Source: CALAGB01 sp963789565
Lineage (GTDB): Bacteria > Chloroflexota > Chloroflexia > Thermomicrobiales > Thermomicrobiaceae
Length of the DNA: 64,000 nucleotides
Reading direction: 5' to 3'
Assembly (NCBI GenBank): GCA_963789565.1
Contig: CAWBKX010000002.1
Location: forward strand, 2,046,001-2,110,000
Within the stretch, counting starts at the first letter, position 1. Each line of letters begins with the position of its first letter. A program made the position numbers and the translations under genes. The notes under the pieces are model-generated. The model was not told the DNA's origin. It saw nothing but the letters and a program-made list of their open reading frames with translations, and made no database searches. Shown here one piece after another: positions 24,849 through 32,935 of the stretch.

Positions 24849-26203
24849 AGATTCTTCCCTTTCTGGGGCATGCCCAAAATCCAGATGCGACGCATCTGGG
24901 ATAATCGATGAATCGCAGCGAGTCTCGAGTGGAGCGCGATTCGCGTCATGTTCAGGAGGAACAGAACGAGCCCTGCTCCGTCCGCGAGTCCGGCGAGCAG
25001 GCACACGAGTCTGCTACCGGCGACGATGCCGGCCAACGCCAGCGCAAGTCCTGCGGTCCAGCACACCCAACCTGTTCTGGCCAGTCGTCGGTTGAACAGA
25101 TCCTCCAATCTGGGCACTCGCTGCCGACCGGCGAGCGGCGCGTAGCGGTGCAGCCAGACCAGGAAGGTTGCGATCTTGTACATGAAGCCCTGAATCGCTG
25201 TCTCGGCCATCCCCACCAACGCCAGCCAGACGACCGCGATCCAGAGCGCCGAGCCGACGCTCACGCCACTGACCAGCCCGATGGTCAGGAGAGCCGTCGC
25301 CCCCAGACCGGACCCCGCCGCCACCAGCGCGAAGGGGATGTGCACGTCGCTGCCGCGCCGTCGCCGGACGCGATACAGGTGCGCGAGTTGCATGGCGAAA
25401 AGTGCCTGGCCCGCCAGCAACGCGGCCGCGCCGGGGATGAGCCCGTCGCGTCCGGCACCCAGGACCAGCGCCAGCGCCAGCGCCCAGGCACCGGCGGCCA
25501 TAAGGGCAAGCTCTGCCCAGGCCACCCGCGTCCAGATCTTGTCTTCGGCCAGCGTGAACATCCCCACCAGGCGATAGGCGACCCCGGTGAACATGATGGC
25601 GATCCAACCGGCGAACATCAGCGTGATGTGAGCCGCCAGCAAGCGGCCAGTGAGCGCCCCCAGGAATCCGGCCCCCTCATTCAGCGCGAGCAGGAACCCA
25701 AAGAGGACGCCGCCACTTAACCCCACCAGAGCCACGACGATATGCCCGCTCACCACGTCGTGATGCGGCGCGCGGATCACCGTGCGCGCAATCAGACTGA
25801 TGTAGAGGAGCAGCCCGCTGAAGAGGAGTGTGGCGCCGAGTCCGATCCCCGGCAGCCAGCTCAGTCGCAGTCCCGGCAGGAAGAGGGACAGACCGGTCAG
25901 GTGTATCCAGAACGAGAGCCGCCCAAGCCGCGGCGAAACAAGCGGCGTCTGAAGCACCACCGGAACGAGTTGATAGCTCGCGCCCACGATGACGGTCGCG
26001 ACCACACCGAGCGTGTTCAGATGCACGAAGGCGAGCACCTCAGGCGCGCCATAACCGTTTGCCAATGACGGCAGCGCGAACGGGAAGAGGAACGCCGCGC
26101 CGAGTAGGCAGAGCATCCCCAACGCCATGAAGCGGGCCGGAAGATCGAGCTCCGGCGCATGGGCCGAGGAGATGCCAGGGCCGAGCAGGGGTGGTGAGCT
26201 CAT
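24845..26203 (-). CDS. NnrS-like / oxidase-like polytopic membrane protein
   Basis: This 452-residue integral membrane protein has about twelve helices. Conserved-looking histidines lie within or beside helices (AFVHLNTLG near residue 80, FWIHLTGLS near 118, LLAAHITLMFAGW near 215, FLVWLHRYAPL near 375). The arrangement resembles NnrS and distant heme-copper oxidase subunit I relatives, which can bind heme and copper and are linked to nitric oxide metabolism. It overlaps both neighbours by 4 bases, in the middle of the DUF2249 operon. The family link is by topology and context, so a specific reaction should not be assumed. Confidence 0.6.
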   Translation of the reverse strand: MSSPPLLGPGISSAHAPELDLPARFMALGMLCLLGAAFLFPFALPSLANGYGAPEVLAFVHLNTLGVVATVIVGASYQLVPVVLQTPLVSPRLGRLSFWIHLTGLSLFLPGLRLSWLPGIGLGATLLFSGLLLYISLIARTVIRAPHHDVVSGHIVVALVGLSGGVLFGFLLALNEGAGFLGALTGRLLAAHITLMFAGWIAIMFTGVAYRLVGMFTLAEDKIWTRVAWAELALMAAGAWALALALVLGAGRDGLIPGAAALLAGQALFAMQLAHLYRVRRRRGSDVHIPFALVAAGSGLGATALLTIGLVSGVSVGSALWIAVVWLALVGMAETAIQGFMYKIATFLVWLHRYAPLAGRQRVPRLEDLFNRRLARTGWVCWTAGLALALAGIVAGSRLVCLLAGLADGAGLVLFLLNMTRIALHSRLAAIHRLSQMRRIWILGMPQKGKNL

Positions 26204-27045
26204 CGCGCCGCTGGTTTCTCGATGAGCAGCTCAACTCTCCCGGGTCCAAGCTCGCGCGTCTCATGGCGATAACCGGACTGATCGAGCTGCGGGTAGAGGT
26301 GGATCGGGCGCCGCACGTGATGCACCAGCAAGCGGCCGCCACTCGGGAGATCCTCAAGGGCTTCCATGATGCGCACCAGCGGTTCCGGCGGCACCAGTTC
26401 GCTGACGTCGATCGTGATGGTGGCGTGCGGCGCGGACCAGTCCGCGTCGAGATCGGCGCTTGTCAGCTCTGACGGCGCCAGGACCTCCGGCGCGCGCGTT
26501 CGGCCGGCGTTATACAGCAGAACTTCCCAGTCGTCCTCGCCGACTTGCCGGCTGAAATGCTCGAAGTCACGTTGCCCCAGAACCGAATAGAGCGGAACCG
26601 GCTCGAAGGTTGAGCGCAGACGCACCACGTCGCCCGGAGCTGCCTTTCGCATGGCCGCCGCGATCACGCTGAACGGCTCCTGGCCCTGACGCTGAAATGC
26701 TCGAGCGTCGACCTCCGCGACCGGCGCCAGACCTATCCACCCCGGCACGTCGACGGATTGAGCAGTGGCCGGCATATCTGTGGAGACTGGCTCCGCCGCC
26801 GTCACGCCGATGGCCGCGTTGAGCACGGAGACGAGATTATCTGGCTCCATACCCGCGATCTGCGCCGCCTGGGCGACCGTCACCAGACGGGCTTGCACGC
26901 GACGCGCGACCGGGTTGCGCAACAGCCGGAACGTGCCGTTCAAGCCGGCCAGCTCATCAACAAGCTGCGGATAGCGGCCGATCACGTCGCTGATCTTCCA
27001 GAACGCCTGAATGGGTTCAAGCTGCGTCGCGTTCGTCGATCTCAC
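26200..27045 (-). CDS. DUF1858 plus two DUF2249 domains
   Basis: This protein of about 281 residues has a DUF1858-like N-terminal domain (about residues 15-75, WKISDVIGRYPQLVDEL followed by RRVQARLVTVAQAAQIAGM). Two DUF2249-like domains follow, at about 105-180 (AEVDARAFQRQGQEPF, PGDVVRLRSTFEPVPLY) and about 205-280 (TITIDVSELVPPEPL, GGRLLVHHVRRPIHLY). I choose the GTG at 27045 because TAGGAG lies 7 bases upstream, just inside the end of the preceding gene. It overlaps the following membrane gene by 4 bases. The DUF1858 domain lacks the CxxC seen in redox-disulfide versions. The role is unknown but probably redox-linked. Confidence 0.75.
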   Translation of the reverse strand: MRSTNATQLEPIQAFWKISDVIGRYPQLVDELAGLNGTFRLLRNPVARRVQARLVTVAQAAQIAGMEPDNLVSVLNAAIGVTAAEPVSTDMPATAQSVDVPGWIGLAPVAEVDARAFQRQGQEPFSVIAAAMRKAAPGDVVRLRSTFEPVPLYSVLGQRDFEHFSRQVGEDDWEVLLYNAGRTRAPEVLAPSELTSADLDADWSAPHATITIDVSELVPPEPLVRIMEALEDLPSGGRLLVHHVRRPIHLYPQLDQSGYRHETRELGPGRVELLIEKPAAR

Positions 27046-27055
27046 TGCGGCACTC

Positions 27056-27373
27056 CTAGTCGAACCAGCCAAGCTCGCGACGCCCGGCTTCGGTGATCAT
27101 TTCCGGTATCCAGCGTGGTTCCCACACCAGATTCACCTCAACCCGCTCGACAGTCGGTACGTACACGAGCACGGCCTCGCTGACCGCCTCGGTCAGGCTG
27201 TCATGCAGCGGACAGCCGGGAGTGGTGAGCGTCATGGTGACGCGCACCGCTCGGTCCTTGATGTCCACGCCGTAGACGAGCCCCAGATCGACGACATTGA
27301 TGCCAAGCTCCGGATCGTAGACCTCGGAGAGTGCGGACCAGACGATATCCTTTGAGAGCAGCAGCGACGTCAT
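27056..27373 (-). CDS. DUF59 / MIP18 family metal-sulfur cluster protein
   Basis: This 105-residue protein has the family core DPELGINVVDLGLVYGVDI (about residues 20-38) and TTPGCPLHDSL with the conserved cysteine (about 51-61). Members such as SufT and PaaD assist iron-sulfur cluster assembly or insertion. Here it may mature the ferredoxin encoded upstream or a redox enzyme of the cluster. The ATG at 27373 follows GAGAAG. An in-frame ATG at 27394 is the alternative. It ends 10 bases before the DUF1858-DUF2249 gene. Confidence 0.85.
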   Translation of the reverse strand: MTSLLLSKDIVWSALSEVYDPELGINVVDLGLVYGVDIKDRAVRVTMTLTTPGCPLHDSLTEAVSEAVLVYVPTVERVEVNLVWEPRWIPEMITEAGRRELGWFD

Positions 27374-27425
27374 CACATTCTTCTCATTCCGCATCCACGA
27401 TCACGAGCCTGGCGATTCCGATTCA

Positions 27426-27674
27426 TCACGGTTTGCGGTTGAAGTACTGGCGATTGAGTCCGAGGAAATTGGCCCATTGCTCGGGCAGGTCGTCTTCGAA
27501 GAAGATGGCCTCGACGGGACAGACCTCGGCACACACACCGCAATCGATGCACTCGTCTGGATCGATGAAGTACTGATCTGACTCGTCGTCCGTATGGATG
27601 CAGTCGACCGGACAGACCTCGACACAGGATCCGTCTTTCACGCCGATACACGGCTCGGCAATCACGTAGGTCAT
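27426..27674 (-). CDS. 7Fe/8Fe-type ferredoxin
   Basis: This 82-residue ferredoxin has two cluster motifs, EPCIGVKDGSCVEVCPVDC and CIDCGVCAEVCPVEA. The first has the wider spacing (C-x7-C-x3-C) found in seven-iron ferredoxins, the second the classic C-x2-C-x2-C-x3-C. AAAAGGAG stands about 7 bases before the ATG at 27674, giving a clear start. The frame is open further upstream into the DUF1858 remnant without a stop, so a fused read-through product is formally possible. It probably donates electrons to a neighbour in the operon. Confidence 0.92.
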   Translation of the reverse strand: MTYVIAEPCIGVKDGSCVEVCPVDCIHTDDESDQYFIDPDECIDCGVCAEVCPVEAIFFEDDLPEQWANFLGLNRQYFNRKP

Positions 27675-27707
27675 AGCGACTCCTTTTGAGCGGTCGGTTC
27701 CGGTCAT

Positions 27708-27891
27708 CGCGGATGCGCGCAGTTCGGCCAGCAACGGGCCGATTGGCAGACCGTAGATGCTGCAGACGTCGGCAAGCGTCTCGAACCGCGCCATCGGGCA
27801 GCCGACGCAGTGCATGCGGCGTTTGACGAAGACCGGAACAACAGCAGGGAAAGCGATCGATCAGCAGGTCAACGTTGGTGTCGGCATTGAT
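27708..27891 (-). pseudogene. DUF1858 domain protein, frameshifted
   Basis: The sequence encodes NADTNVDLLIDRFP, then needs one base removed from the GGG at 27847-27849 (plus strand) to continue as PAVVPVFVKRR and MHCVGCPMARFETLA. This is the CxGCxMA core of the DUF1858 (redox-disulfide) family, with the helix GLPIGPLLAELRA to finish. No normal start codon lies before NADTNV in that frame (ATC sits at the expected place). The C-terminal half runs in frame into the ferredoxin gene. It is either a decayed gene or one with sequencing errors. Confidence 0.6.
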
Positions 27892-27989
27892 GCATGGATG
27901 GTGTGATGGGCACCTTCGTCCTCTCCTGACATTGGCTGCCGCACCGTGCGGCGCTATCAGGAGCATGGCATGGGGGCAGACTGCCGTCT

Positions 27990-28003
27990 TTGCGCTAGCA
28001 CAA
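27990..28003 (-). promoter_or_regulatory. Fnr/Crp-type binding site
   Basis: TTG-N8-CAA (on the minus strand TTGTGCTAGCGCAA) forms the centre of a 16-base near-perfect palindrome at 27989-28004. The spacing equals that of Fnr/Dnr-type operators. It overlaps the stop of the Crp/Fnr gene and lies about 100 bases before the DUF1858/ferredoxin genes, a sensible place to control the operon. Confidence 0.5.
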
Positions 28004-28774
28004 ACAAGGAGGGAGAAAGGCTGTGGTTACGATGTCTGCCGCTTGAGTTTCGGGGAGGTCCTCGGCGATCGCGACAAGCTGATGCGGCTGGAGAATCGTG
28101 ACACGTTCGCGGCCGGCGGAGATCAGTCCGCGTTGGTCCCAGGTACTGAGGGTACGGCTGGCCGTGCTCAGCGTGGTGCCGGTCAGGTCCGCCAGGTCCT
28201 GGCGGGAGAGCGGCAGATCGATCCTGATACCCTGTTCGGTCTTGACACCGACCTTCTCCGCCAGTCGCAGCAGCGTGTGGGCGAGGCGTCGCTCCACTCG
28301 CTGGGTCTGAAGCTCTTCGATGCGCCGCTCGGCCAGCCGCAATCGCTCGGCAAGCTGACGGATGACGGCCATGGCGAAATCCGGATGCTCGCCAACCAGC
28401 GTGGCGAAGGCACGCGCAGGAAGGCGAAGCACGACCGCCCGGCCGAGCGCCACGGCGCTGGCCGGATAGCGCTCCTCACCCCAACCACCCGCGCCGCCGA
28501 ACAGCTCCCCGGGCTGGATCATGCGGAGAATGACCTCCTGACCCGCCTCGGTTTCGCGGATGACTTTGATCCGTCCATCGGCGAGTAGGTTGACGGCGTC
28601 GGCCCGCGTACCGGCCAGGAAGACGAAGTCGCCGTCCTCAACTTGAAGCACGCGCATCCGACCTGCGATTGCGTTCAGCGTATCCGCCGACAGCTGGCGG
28701 AAGAGCGGAACGGTGCCCAGGAACGCCTGGCGTTGACCAACGTCGTTGACGCCCGAATCGGCGAGGTCAGCCAT
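27995..28774 (-). CDS. Crp/Fnr family transcriptional regulator
   Basis: This 259-residue regulator has an N-terminal cyclic-nucleotide-binding-like barrel (about residues 20-140: FLGTVPLFRQLSADTL, LADGRIKVIRETEAGQEVI, PGELFGGAG). A dimer helix follows, then a C-terminal helix-turn-helix LSRQDLADLTGTTLSTASRTLS (about 190-211). There is no N-terminal cysteine cluster, so it is not a classical oxygen-sensing Fnr. A Dnr- or Crp-like sensor is more likely. The ATG at 28774 is used, and a GTG directly precedes it. It is the first gene before the ferredoxin/DUF2249/hemerythrin cluster, which it probably regulates. Confidence 0.88.
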   Translation of the reverse strand: MADLADSGVNDVGQRQAFLGTVPLFRQLSADTLNAIAGRMRVLQVEDGDFVFLAGTRADAVNLLADGRIKVIRETEAGQEVILRMIQPGELFGGAGGWGEERYPASAVALGRAVVLRLPARAFATLVGEHPDFAMAVIRQLAERLRLAERRIEELQTQRVERRLAHTLLRLAEKVGVKTEQGIRIDLPLSRQDLADLTGTTLSTASRTLSTWDQRGLISAGRERVTILQPHQLVAIAEDLPETQAADIVTTAFLPPCLC

Positions 28775-28804
28775 CACGATCTCGATTCAGACAGCAACGC
28801 TGGA

Positions 28805-28876
28805 CTACCCGCGCACCGCATCCACCACGGCCTGGACGTTGGCCTCCGGCGTGTTGAGCGGCATGACACATCCGAT
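28805..28876 (-). pseudogene. C-terminal remnant of a uroporphyrinogen-decarboxylase-like gene
   Basis: On the minus strand this reads IGCVMPLNTPEANVQAVVDAV then RG and a stop, matching the end of the uroD-like gene at 40.2 kb (GCVMPI, followed after correction by NTPEANVRAVVEAVRG). Nothing upstream continues the homology beyond about ten residues, so only a tail remains, between the PRC-barrel gene and the Crp/Fnr gene. Confidence 0.5.
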
Positions 28877-28907
28877 ATTGCGGCTGTTCGAATCTTGGGC
28901 GCAAAGT

Positions 28908-29464
28908 CTATTCAATCTCCGCTGGAAGTCGCTGGTGTATGGGTCGTAATGCTGCCACCGCCGCGTCTCCTCCACCAAACTGTTCTTGTGGCGAATCGGA
29001 AACCATCGTCACGGTCAGCAACTCTTCCCCGACCATGACGATCGAGGTTGACGCGATTGGCGTGCTTCGTTCCGCCCAGTGCCCAATAGACCACCCTTGT
29101 GAGCGATCAGTTTGGTGACCTCTCCGCTGATTGGATCGACGTCGACGTCGCTGATCGTGCCCAGCAAGGTTCCGGCCTGGTCGACAATCTTCAGTCTCTT
29201 CAGCGCCTGTAGATCGAGAAGGGCATCAGTGGCTCCGCCGCTGCTTGGGGTCTGGGTCACCTGGCTACTCGCGACCGTAATGGCATCTGTTCCGATGTGT
29301 TGGATCTGAGCAAACGGGAGGATAAACGTGCCACCCTCGCCCTTCACCTGCAGTGCCCCGAGCTGACGAGCCGCAAGGTCGAAAAGGGGTTGGTCGACGC
29401 GACCCAATTTCGTGCCCTCCTGCAGCGAGACAATGGTCATATCCTTGATGTCGCTCGCGTTCAT
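28908..29464 (-). CDS. PRC-barrel domain protein, one frameshift
   Basis: The protein begins MNASDIKDMTIVSLQEG at the ATG at 29464 (AAGGAA upstream). It contains two barrel repeats, GTKLGRVDQPLFDLAARQLG and a second one starting KIVDQAGTLLGTISDVDVD, then AHKGGLLGTG. As read, the frame then leaves the family and stops at 29015. Adding one base near 29070-29080 continues it as STPIASTSIVMVGEELLTV and on to a TAG at 28908, about 185 residues in all. PRC-barrels act in RNA processing and photosynthetic assembly, and many small bacterial ones are of unknown function. Three PRC-type genes lie within 5 kb. Confidence 0.65.
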
Positions 29465-29509
29465 TGTACGTTCCTTCTTTTCATGGCTGGTCGTCGGGTC
29501 AGACACAGA

Positions 29510-29824
29510 TTAGCGGGCGCTCAACTGCGGTAGCATCTTGAAGTCCGCTCTGCTCATCTGAATCTGCACCGAACGTGAGGTGACTGCCGTCACCAAACTC
29601 ACGGGAATCAGCCGTCGCTGGCTCACGATTTCGCGCCGAACGATGAATCCGCTCACGTGACCAGTCGCCGGATCACGCTGAAGCTCATCAAGGGTGCCCA
29701 GTGATTTGTCGTGGTCTCCGAGAACCCACATCTCTGGCTGCAGGCGATCGTTGCGATCGGTGGTCTCTTCTGACGTGCTCGGGATGAGACTGCGCGTTTG
29801 TAATTTGTGTGTCGTAATCATCAT
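29510..29824 (-). CDS. PRC-barrel-like small protein
   Basis: This 104-residue protein has WVLGDHDKSLGTLDELQRDP, GHVSGFIVRREIVSQRRLIP and a final strand VTSRSVQIQMSRADFKMLPQL, the beta-barrel repeat pattern of PRC or DUF2171-like proteins. The ATG at 29824 follows GGAGC. It lies 45 bases upstream of the frameshifted PRC-barrel gene on the same strand. The two may be co-expressed. No catalytic residues are evident and the function is unknown. Confidence 0.7.
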   Translation of the reverse strand: MMITTHKLQTRSLIPSTSEETTDRNDRLQPEMWVLGDHDKSLGTLDELQRDPATGHVSGFIVRREIVSQRRLIPVSLVTAVTSRSVQIQMSRADFKMLPQLSAR

Positions 29825-29845
29825 TGGAAGCTCCGTTTCATGGAC

Positions 29846-30076
29846 TTAGTGTTGAGCATTCACGTCGTTGATGCGAGAGACTCCCACGCATCGCGTCGAT
29901 CGGATGGCGCCGGACCAGCAATCAAGTCGGACCTGATGAACCGCGCGGTCCTTGTCGAGCAATCGATCGGCAGGCACATACTCCACGGGGGCCCGCCCCA
30001 TCCAAATCACCGAAGTCTCGCCATGTTTGAAATGTGCCACGGATTGAACATTTGGCTGTAGGCGCGTTGTCGTCAT
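29846..30076 (-). CDS. Hypothetical small protein
   Basis: A 76-residue frame starts at an ATG at 30076 (MTTTRLQPNVQSVAHFKHG). The middle segment VEYVPADRLLDKDRAVHQV resembles strands of PRC-barrel proteins, but the match is loose. There is no strong ribosome site. It could be a degraded member of the neighbouring PRC group or not a gene. A 200-base stretch upstream, to the monooxygenase-like gene, contains a hairpin and nothing else I recognise. Confidence 0.3.
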   Translation of the reverse strand: MTTTRLQPNVQSVAHFKHGETSVIWMGRAPVEYVPADRLLDKDRAVHQVRLDCWSGAIRSTRCVGVSRINDVNAQH

Positions 30077-30241
30077 GTGGCGCTCAGCTCGTCGAGCTGG
30101 AAATCGTGAATACTGGACTGGCACGTGAACTCCGGCGGATATGGATATAGGCCGAGGTCACAACCAGCCGACGCTTGGTAACGCGGGTTCCGACCACTTC
30201 TGATGCTCGGGGCGGGGCATGACGTCGTGCCTAACATGATT

Positions 30242-30264
30242 GGGCGGGTTCGATGAACCCGCCC
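30242..30264 (-). terminator. Terminator-like hairpin
   Basis: GGGCGGGTT at 30242-30250 pairs perfectly with AACCCGCCC at 30256-30264 around a five-base loop. It lies 19 bases beyond the stop of the minus-strand monooxygenase-like gene. No T-run follows on the minus strand, so termination may be weak or assisted. Confidence 0.5.
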
Positions 30265-30282
30265 GAGAATCGGATCTACGCT

Positions 30283-30579
30283 CTATGAGCGTGCGTCAAC
30301 TTCGTAAATCTCAAGATGGGTCGGCCCATCTAGGTAGGACTCGATCATCGCGACGCGCTCCTTGAGGCCCGTCTGACCACCAGCCTGGGCGTCGGATTCC
30401 GTCGCAAAGTGACTGACGGACGCCATTCTCCCGGTCTTGTGGTTGACGAGGAGTTCCGAACTCTTGAAACCGGGCTGGTTCTTGAGGTTCGGGGTTACCT
30501 TCTCGTTGAAGACGCGGACGCCCTCATCGATGGTCGTCGTCTTGAGTTGGCCAGTGACGATGCGTGCAAAGGTTGTCAT
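30283..30579 (-). CDS. Antibiotic biosynthesis monooxygenase-like protein
   Basis: This 98-residue protein has the dimeric alpha/beta-barrel pattern: strand MTTFARIVTGQLK, helix IDEGVRVFNEKVTPNLK, the NQPGFKSSELLVNHKTGRM hairpin, and a final strand THLEIYEVDA. A perfect GGAGGT stands 7 bases before the ATG at 30579. Such small barrels may be monooxygenases or simple stress proteins. Active-site residues are not defined well enough to choose. Confidence 0.75.
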   Translation of the reverse strand: MTTFARIVTGQLKTTTIDEGVRVFNEKVTPNLKNQPGFKSSELLVNHKTGRMASVSHFATESDAQAGGQTGLKERVAMIESYLDGPTHLEIYEVDARS

Positions 30580-30989
30580 AATGTACCTCCGGTACGGGTA
30601 GCAGGGTAGCGAGAGGAGCGACATGCTCAAATCAGAGTGCTATCCCCGGGCCAGGGGCGACGAGACAACCCGGCTGGCGTATATGTTCGTACTTTTCAAT
30701 GGTACACCCTCGTGAGTGAAATTGCAAGTCTAACAATATGTGAGTTTTTCAATGATGATCTAGACGCAATTACTCTTCACACGCAATTCTTACCAAACCT
30801 GATCGGAGATCGAGTCACCCTTGAGCCGATCCGGCTGAGGTCCTTGTGGTACGTGAACCTGCCATTCATGCTGTTGCGCGTAACGCGTCACGAGCGACCG
30901 CAGGCGAATGGCACAAGCTGAGACTGACAAACAGCGAGAAGATTCCCTACCCCCGTCAACTGGCCGATCCGCTTTACCGGAGGTGACTC
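30580..30989 (+). other. Divergent intergenic region
   Basis: These 410 bases lie between the divergent monooxygenase-like and DUF1003 genes. A central stretch (about 30700-30790) is clearly richer in A and T than its surroundings and is the likely promoter area for both. Open frames here show no family resemblance. GGAGGTGA at 30979-30986 is the ribosome site of the DUF1003 gene. Confidence 0.4.
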
Positions 30990-31484
30990 ATGAGCCATGG
31001 TGAACAGCATCTGTTGCGTAAGCAACTCTCGGAGCTCGCACGGCTGCGCCCGCGCGTCGTCCCCAAACCACTCCCTATTCGCAACATCAATGTGGAGATG
31101 GAAAAGCGTCTGACCGTTGGGCAACGGACTGCTGATGCCGTCGCGAACAGCATGGGCAGCTGGCGCTTCATCCTCATCCAATCCGGTCTACTCGCGTTGT
31201 GGATCTTCCTCAACGTGGTCGCCTGGATCAGCCATTGGGATGCCTACCCATTCATCTTGCTGAACCTCGTGATGAGTTTTCAGGCGGCCTATGCCGCGCC
31301 GATCATTATGATGAGCCAGAATCGGCAATCGCAGAAAGATCGCCTGGCGGCCGACCACGATTACCAGATCAATCTCAAAGCCGAGGATGAAATCAAGGGC
31401 ATCCTGATGCATCTCGAATACCAAGATGACCTTATTTTGCAGGTGCTCGAGCGCCTCGAGCACCGTGTGGACGTGCCGGGATGA
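30990..31484 (+). CDS. DUF1003 family membrane protein
   Basis: This 164-residue protein shows the DUF1003 signature: a basic N-terminal part, VGQRTADAVANSMGSWRFI (about residues 43-61), two hydrophobic helices near 60-80 and 85-105, then MMSQNRQSQKDRLAADHDYQ and a charged coil ending in ILQVLERLEHRV. A strong GGAGGTGA precedes the ATG. The family lies in the cytoplasmic membrane. Its function is unknown. Confidence 0.88.
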   Translation: MSHGEQHLLRKQLSELARLRPRVVPKPLPIRNINVEMEKRLTVGQRTADAVANSMGSWRFILIQSGLLALWIFLNVVAWISHWDAYPFILLNLVMSFQAAYAAPIIMMSQNRQSQKDRLAADHDYQINLKAEDEIKGILMHLEYQDDLILQVLERLEHRVDVPG

Positions 31485-31815
31485 GATGCGCGGGATCAGG
31501 CAACGGGCAAATGACCTATGACCACGATCGGAACTGGATACGTACCGACGTGGTCGGCACCATCCAGCGGCATACCTGCGCGCTACGGCAGCGACCAAGT
31601 TGCGATACTCGCGCAGACATCAACCTGCTTGAGTGACCAGGAGCAAGCGTAGTAGACTCTATCGTGAATACGATGAACTTCGTTCACCTCAGTGGAGTAC
31701 CCGGGCCGATCTGTTCACAGCACTGGCCCCAAGGTTCGCTCGCGTCATGACTCGTGACCGAGCCTGCCGGCGACGTATCAGACTGGGGTGGAGCACAAGC
31801 TTAAAGAGAGCATCG
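31485..31815 (+). other. Intergenic region upstream of the response regulator
   Basis: No gene is supported in these 331 bases. Frames open across it only extend the regulator gene upstream without homology. A short AGAGAG at 31805-31810 precedes the regulator ATG. Confidence 0.35.
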
Positions 31816-32532
31816 ATGTCCAGCACGTTGCGTAGCCCGGCCCGCGTCCTCCTCGTGGTCGATCAGCCAATCCTCGCCGAGGTCATCAAGCTGGCCCTCA
31901 ACCATGGCGTCTTCCGCGTCCAGGTCACCCAGGCGCCGGACGACGTTTTGATCGCGCTGCGGGACTGGCATCCCCACCTACTGATCATCGACATGGATCT
32001 CGCCGCGGCACAGGTCCTGGACCAGCTCAACTTTTCCGAACCCGCTGCTGAACGCATCCCGGTCGTCGCGCTCACCCGCCGAGGCGACCTCAAGACGAAG
32101 CTGGCAGCGTTTGAGCGTGGCGTCGATGACATCCTGGTGATGCCCTTTTCTCCAGAGGAGCTTGTCGCCCGTGTTCTGGCGATCATGCGACGCACCTATC
32201 GTGAACCGGCGGCATTCACGCCCGCGTTGCAGGTGGGGGAACTGGAGATCGATATCCTCAGCCGCTCGGTGCGCGTCGCGGGGCACGAATTGCACCTGAC
32301 CTCGCTCGAGCAGAGCCTGCTCTACCTGATGGCGGCCAATACCGGACGCGTGATCACGCGTGACGAGATCCTGGATTACCTGTGGGGGGCGGACTTCATC
32401 TCGGAAAGCAACGTGGTCGACCGGCACATCCGGAATTTGCGGGCGAAGTTGCGGGACGACTGGAAGCGGCCTCGCTACATCGCGACCGTCCCCGGCAAGG
32501 GCTATCGCTTTCTTCCAATGGCGGCGGACTAG
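31816..32532 (+). CDS. OmpR-family response regulator
   Basis: This 238-residue protein has an N-terminal receiver-like domain (about residues 9-125, LLIIDMDLAAAQVL carrying the likely phospho-acceptor Asp near residue 54) and a C-terminal winged helix (about 140-235, LTSLEQSLLYLMAANTGRVI, NVVDRHIRNLRAKL, ATVPGKGYRFLP). The receiver's acidic pair at the start (normally DD) reads LLVVDQP with one Asp, so phosphorylation may be atypical. No histidine kinase gene is adjacent, making this an orphan regulator. Its targets are unknown. Confidence 0.88.
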   Translation: MSSTLRSPARVLLVVDQPILAEVIKLALNHGVFRVQVTQAPDDVLIALRDWHPHLLIIDMDLAAAQVLDQLNFSEPAAERIPVVALTRRGDLKTKLAAFERGVDDILVMPFSPEELVARVLAIMRRTYREPAAFTPALQVGELEIDILSRSVRVAGHELHLTSLEQSLLYLMAANTGRVITRDEILDYLWGADFISESNVVDRHIRNLRAKLRDDWKRPRYIATVPGKGYRFLPMAAD

Positions 32533-32935
32533 CCGTCACTCAGCCCGCCATCTTCGCTCCTGTTGCCGACATTCGCATAATCGCGCTTCTTCAACTCTTT
32601 GGTTGATGAAGAAACTTCATGACGCCATTTAACGGGTCCGCTATTATGGATGATATCTCTCCAGCGTCACGGCGTCCGCATCTGGTACCGGCTCTGACCG
32701 TGCCCGGGAATCGCAGACGCCCCTTCGGTCTCGTTCCCGTGGGATCCAACCGTTGGCGAGGCTACCCTTCCCTTCTGAGACGGGTTCCCCCGGGCCCGTC
32801 TCTTCCCCTCTGCCTGAGACGAGCTTCTTCAGAGTGCGGTCGGAGAATGAACCGTGATGAGAGGGGACCAATACCTTCACGACCACGCTGGAGACATTGC
32901 GTGCCACCAGCTCGGTCCCACGACAGGAAAGCAGC
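32533..32935 (+). other. Intergenic region with a perfect hairpin
   Basis: These 403 bases hold no supported gene. GAGACGGG at 32777-32784 pairs with CCCGTCTC at 32795-32802, and a CT-rich stretch follows. It lacks a T-run. ACAGGAAAGC at about 32924-32933 is the likely ribosome site for the next small gene. Confidence 0.35.
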
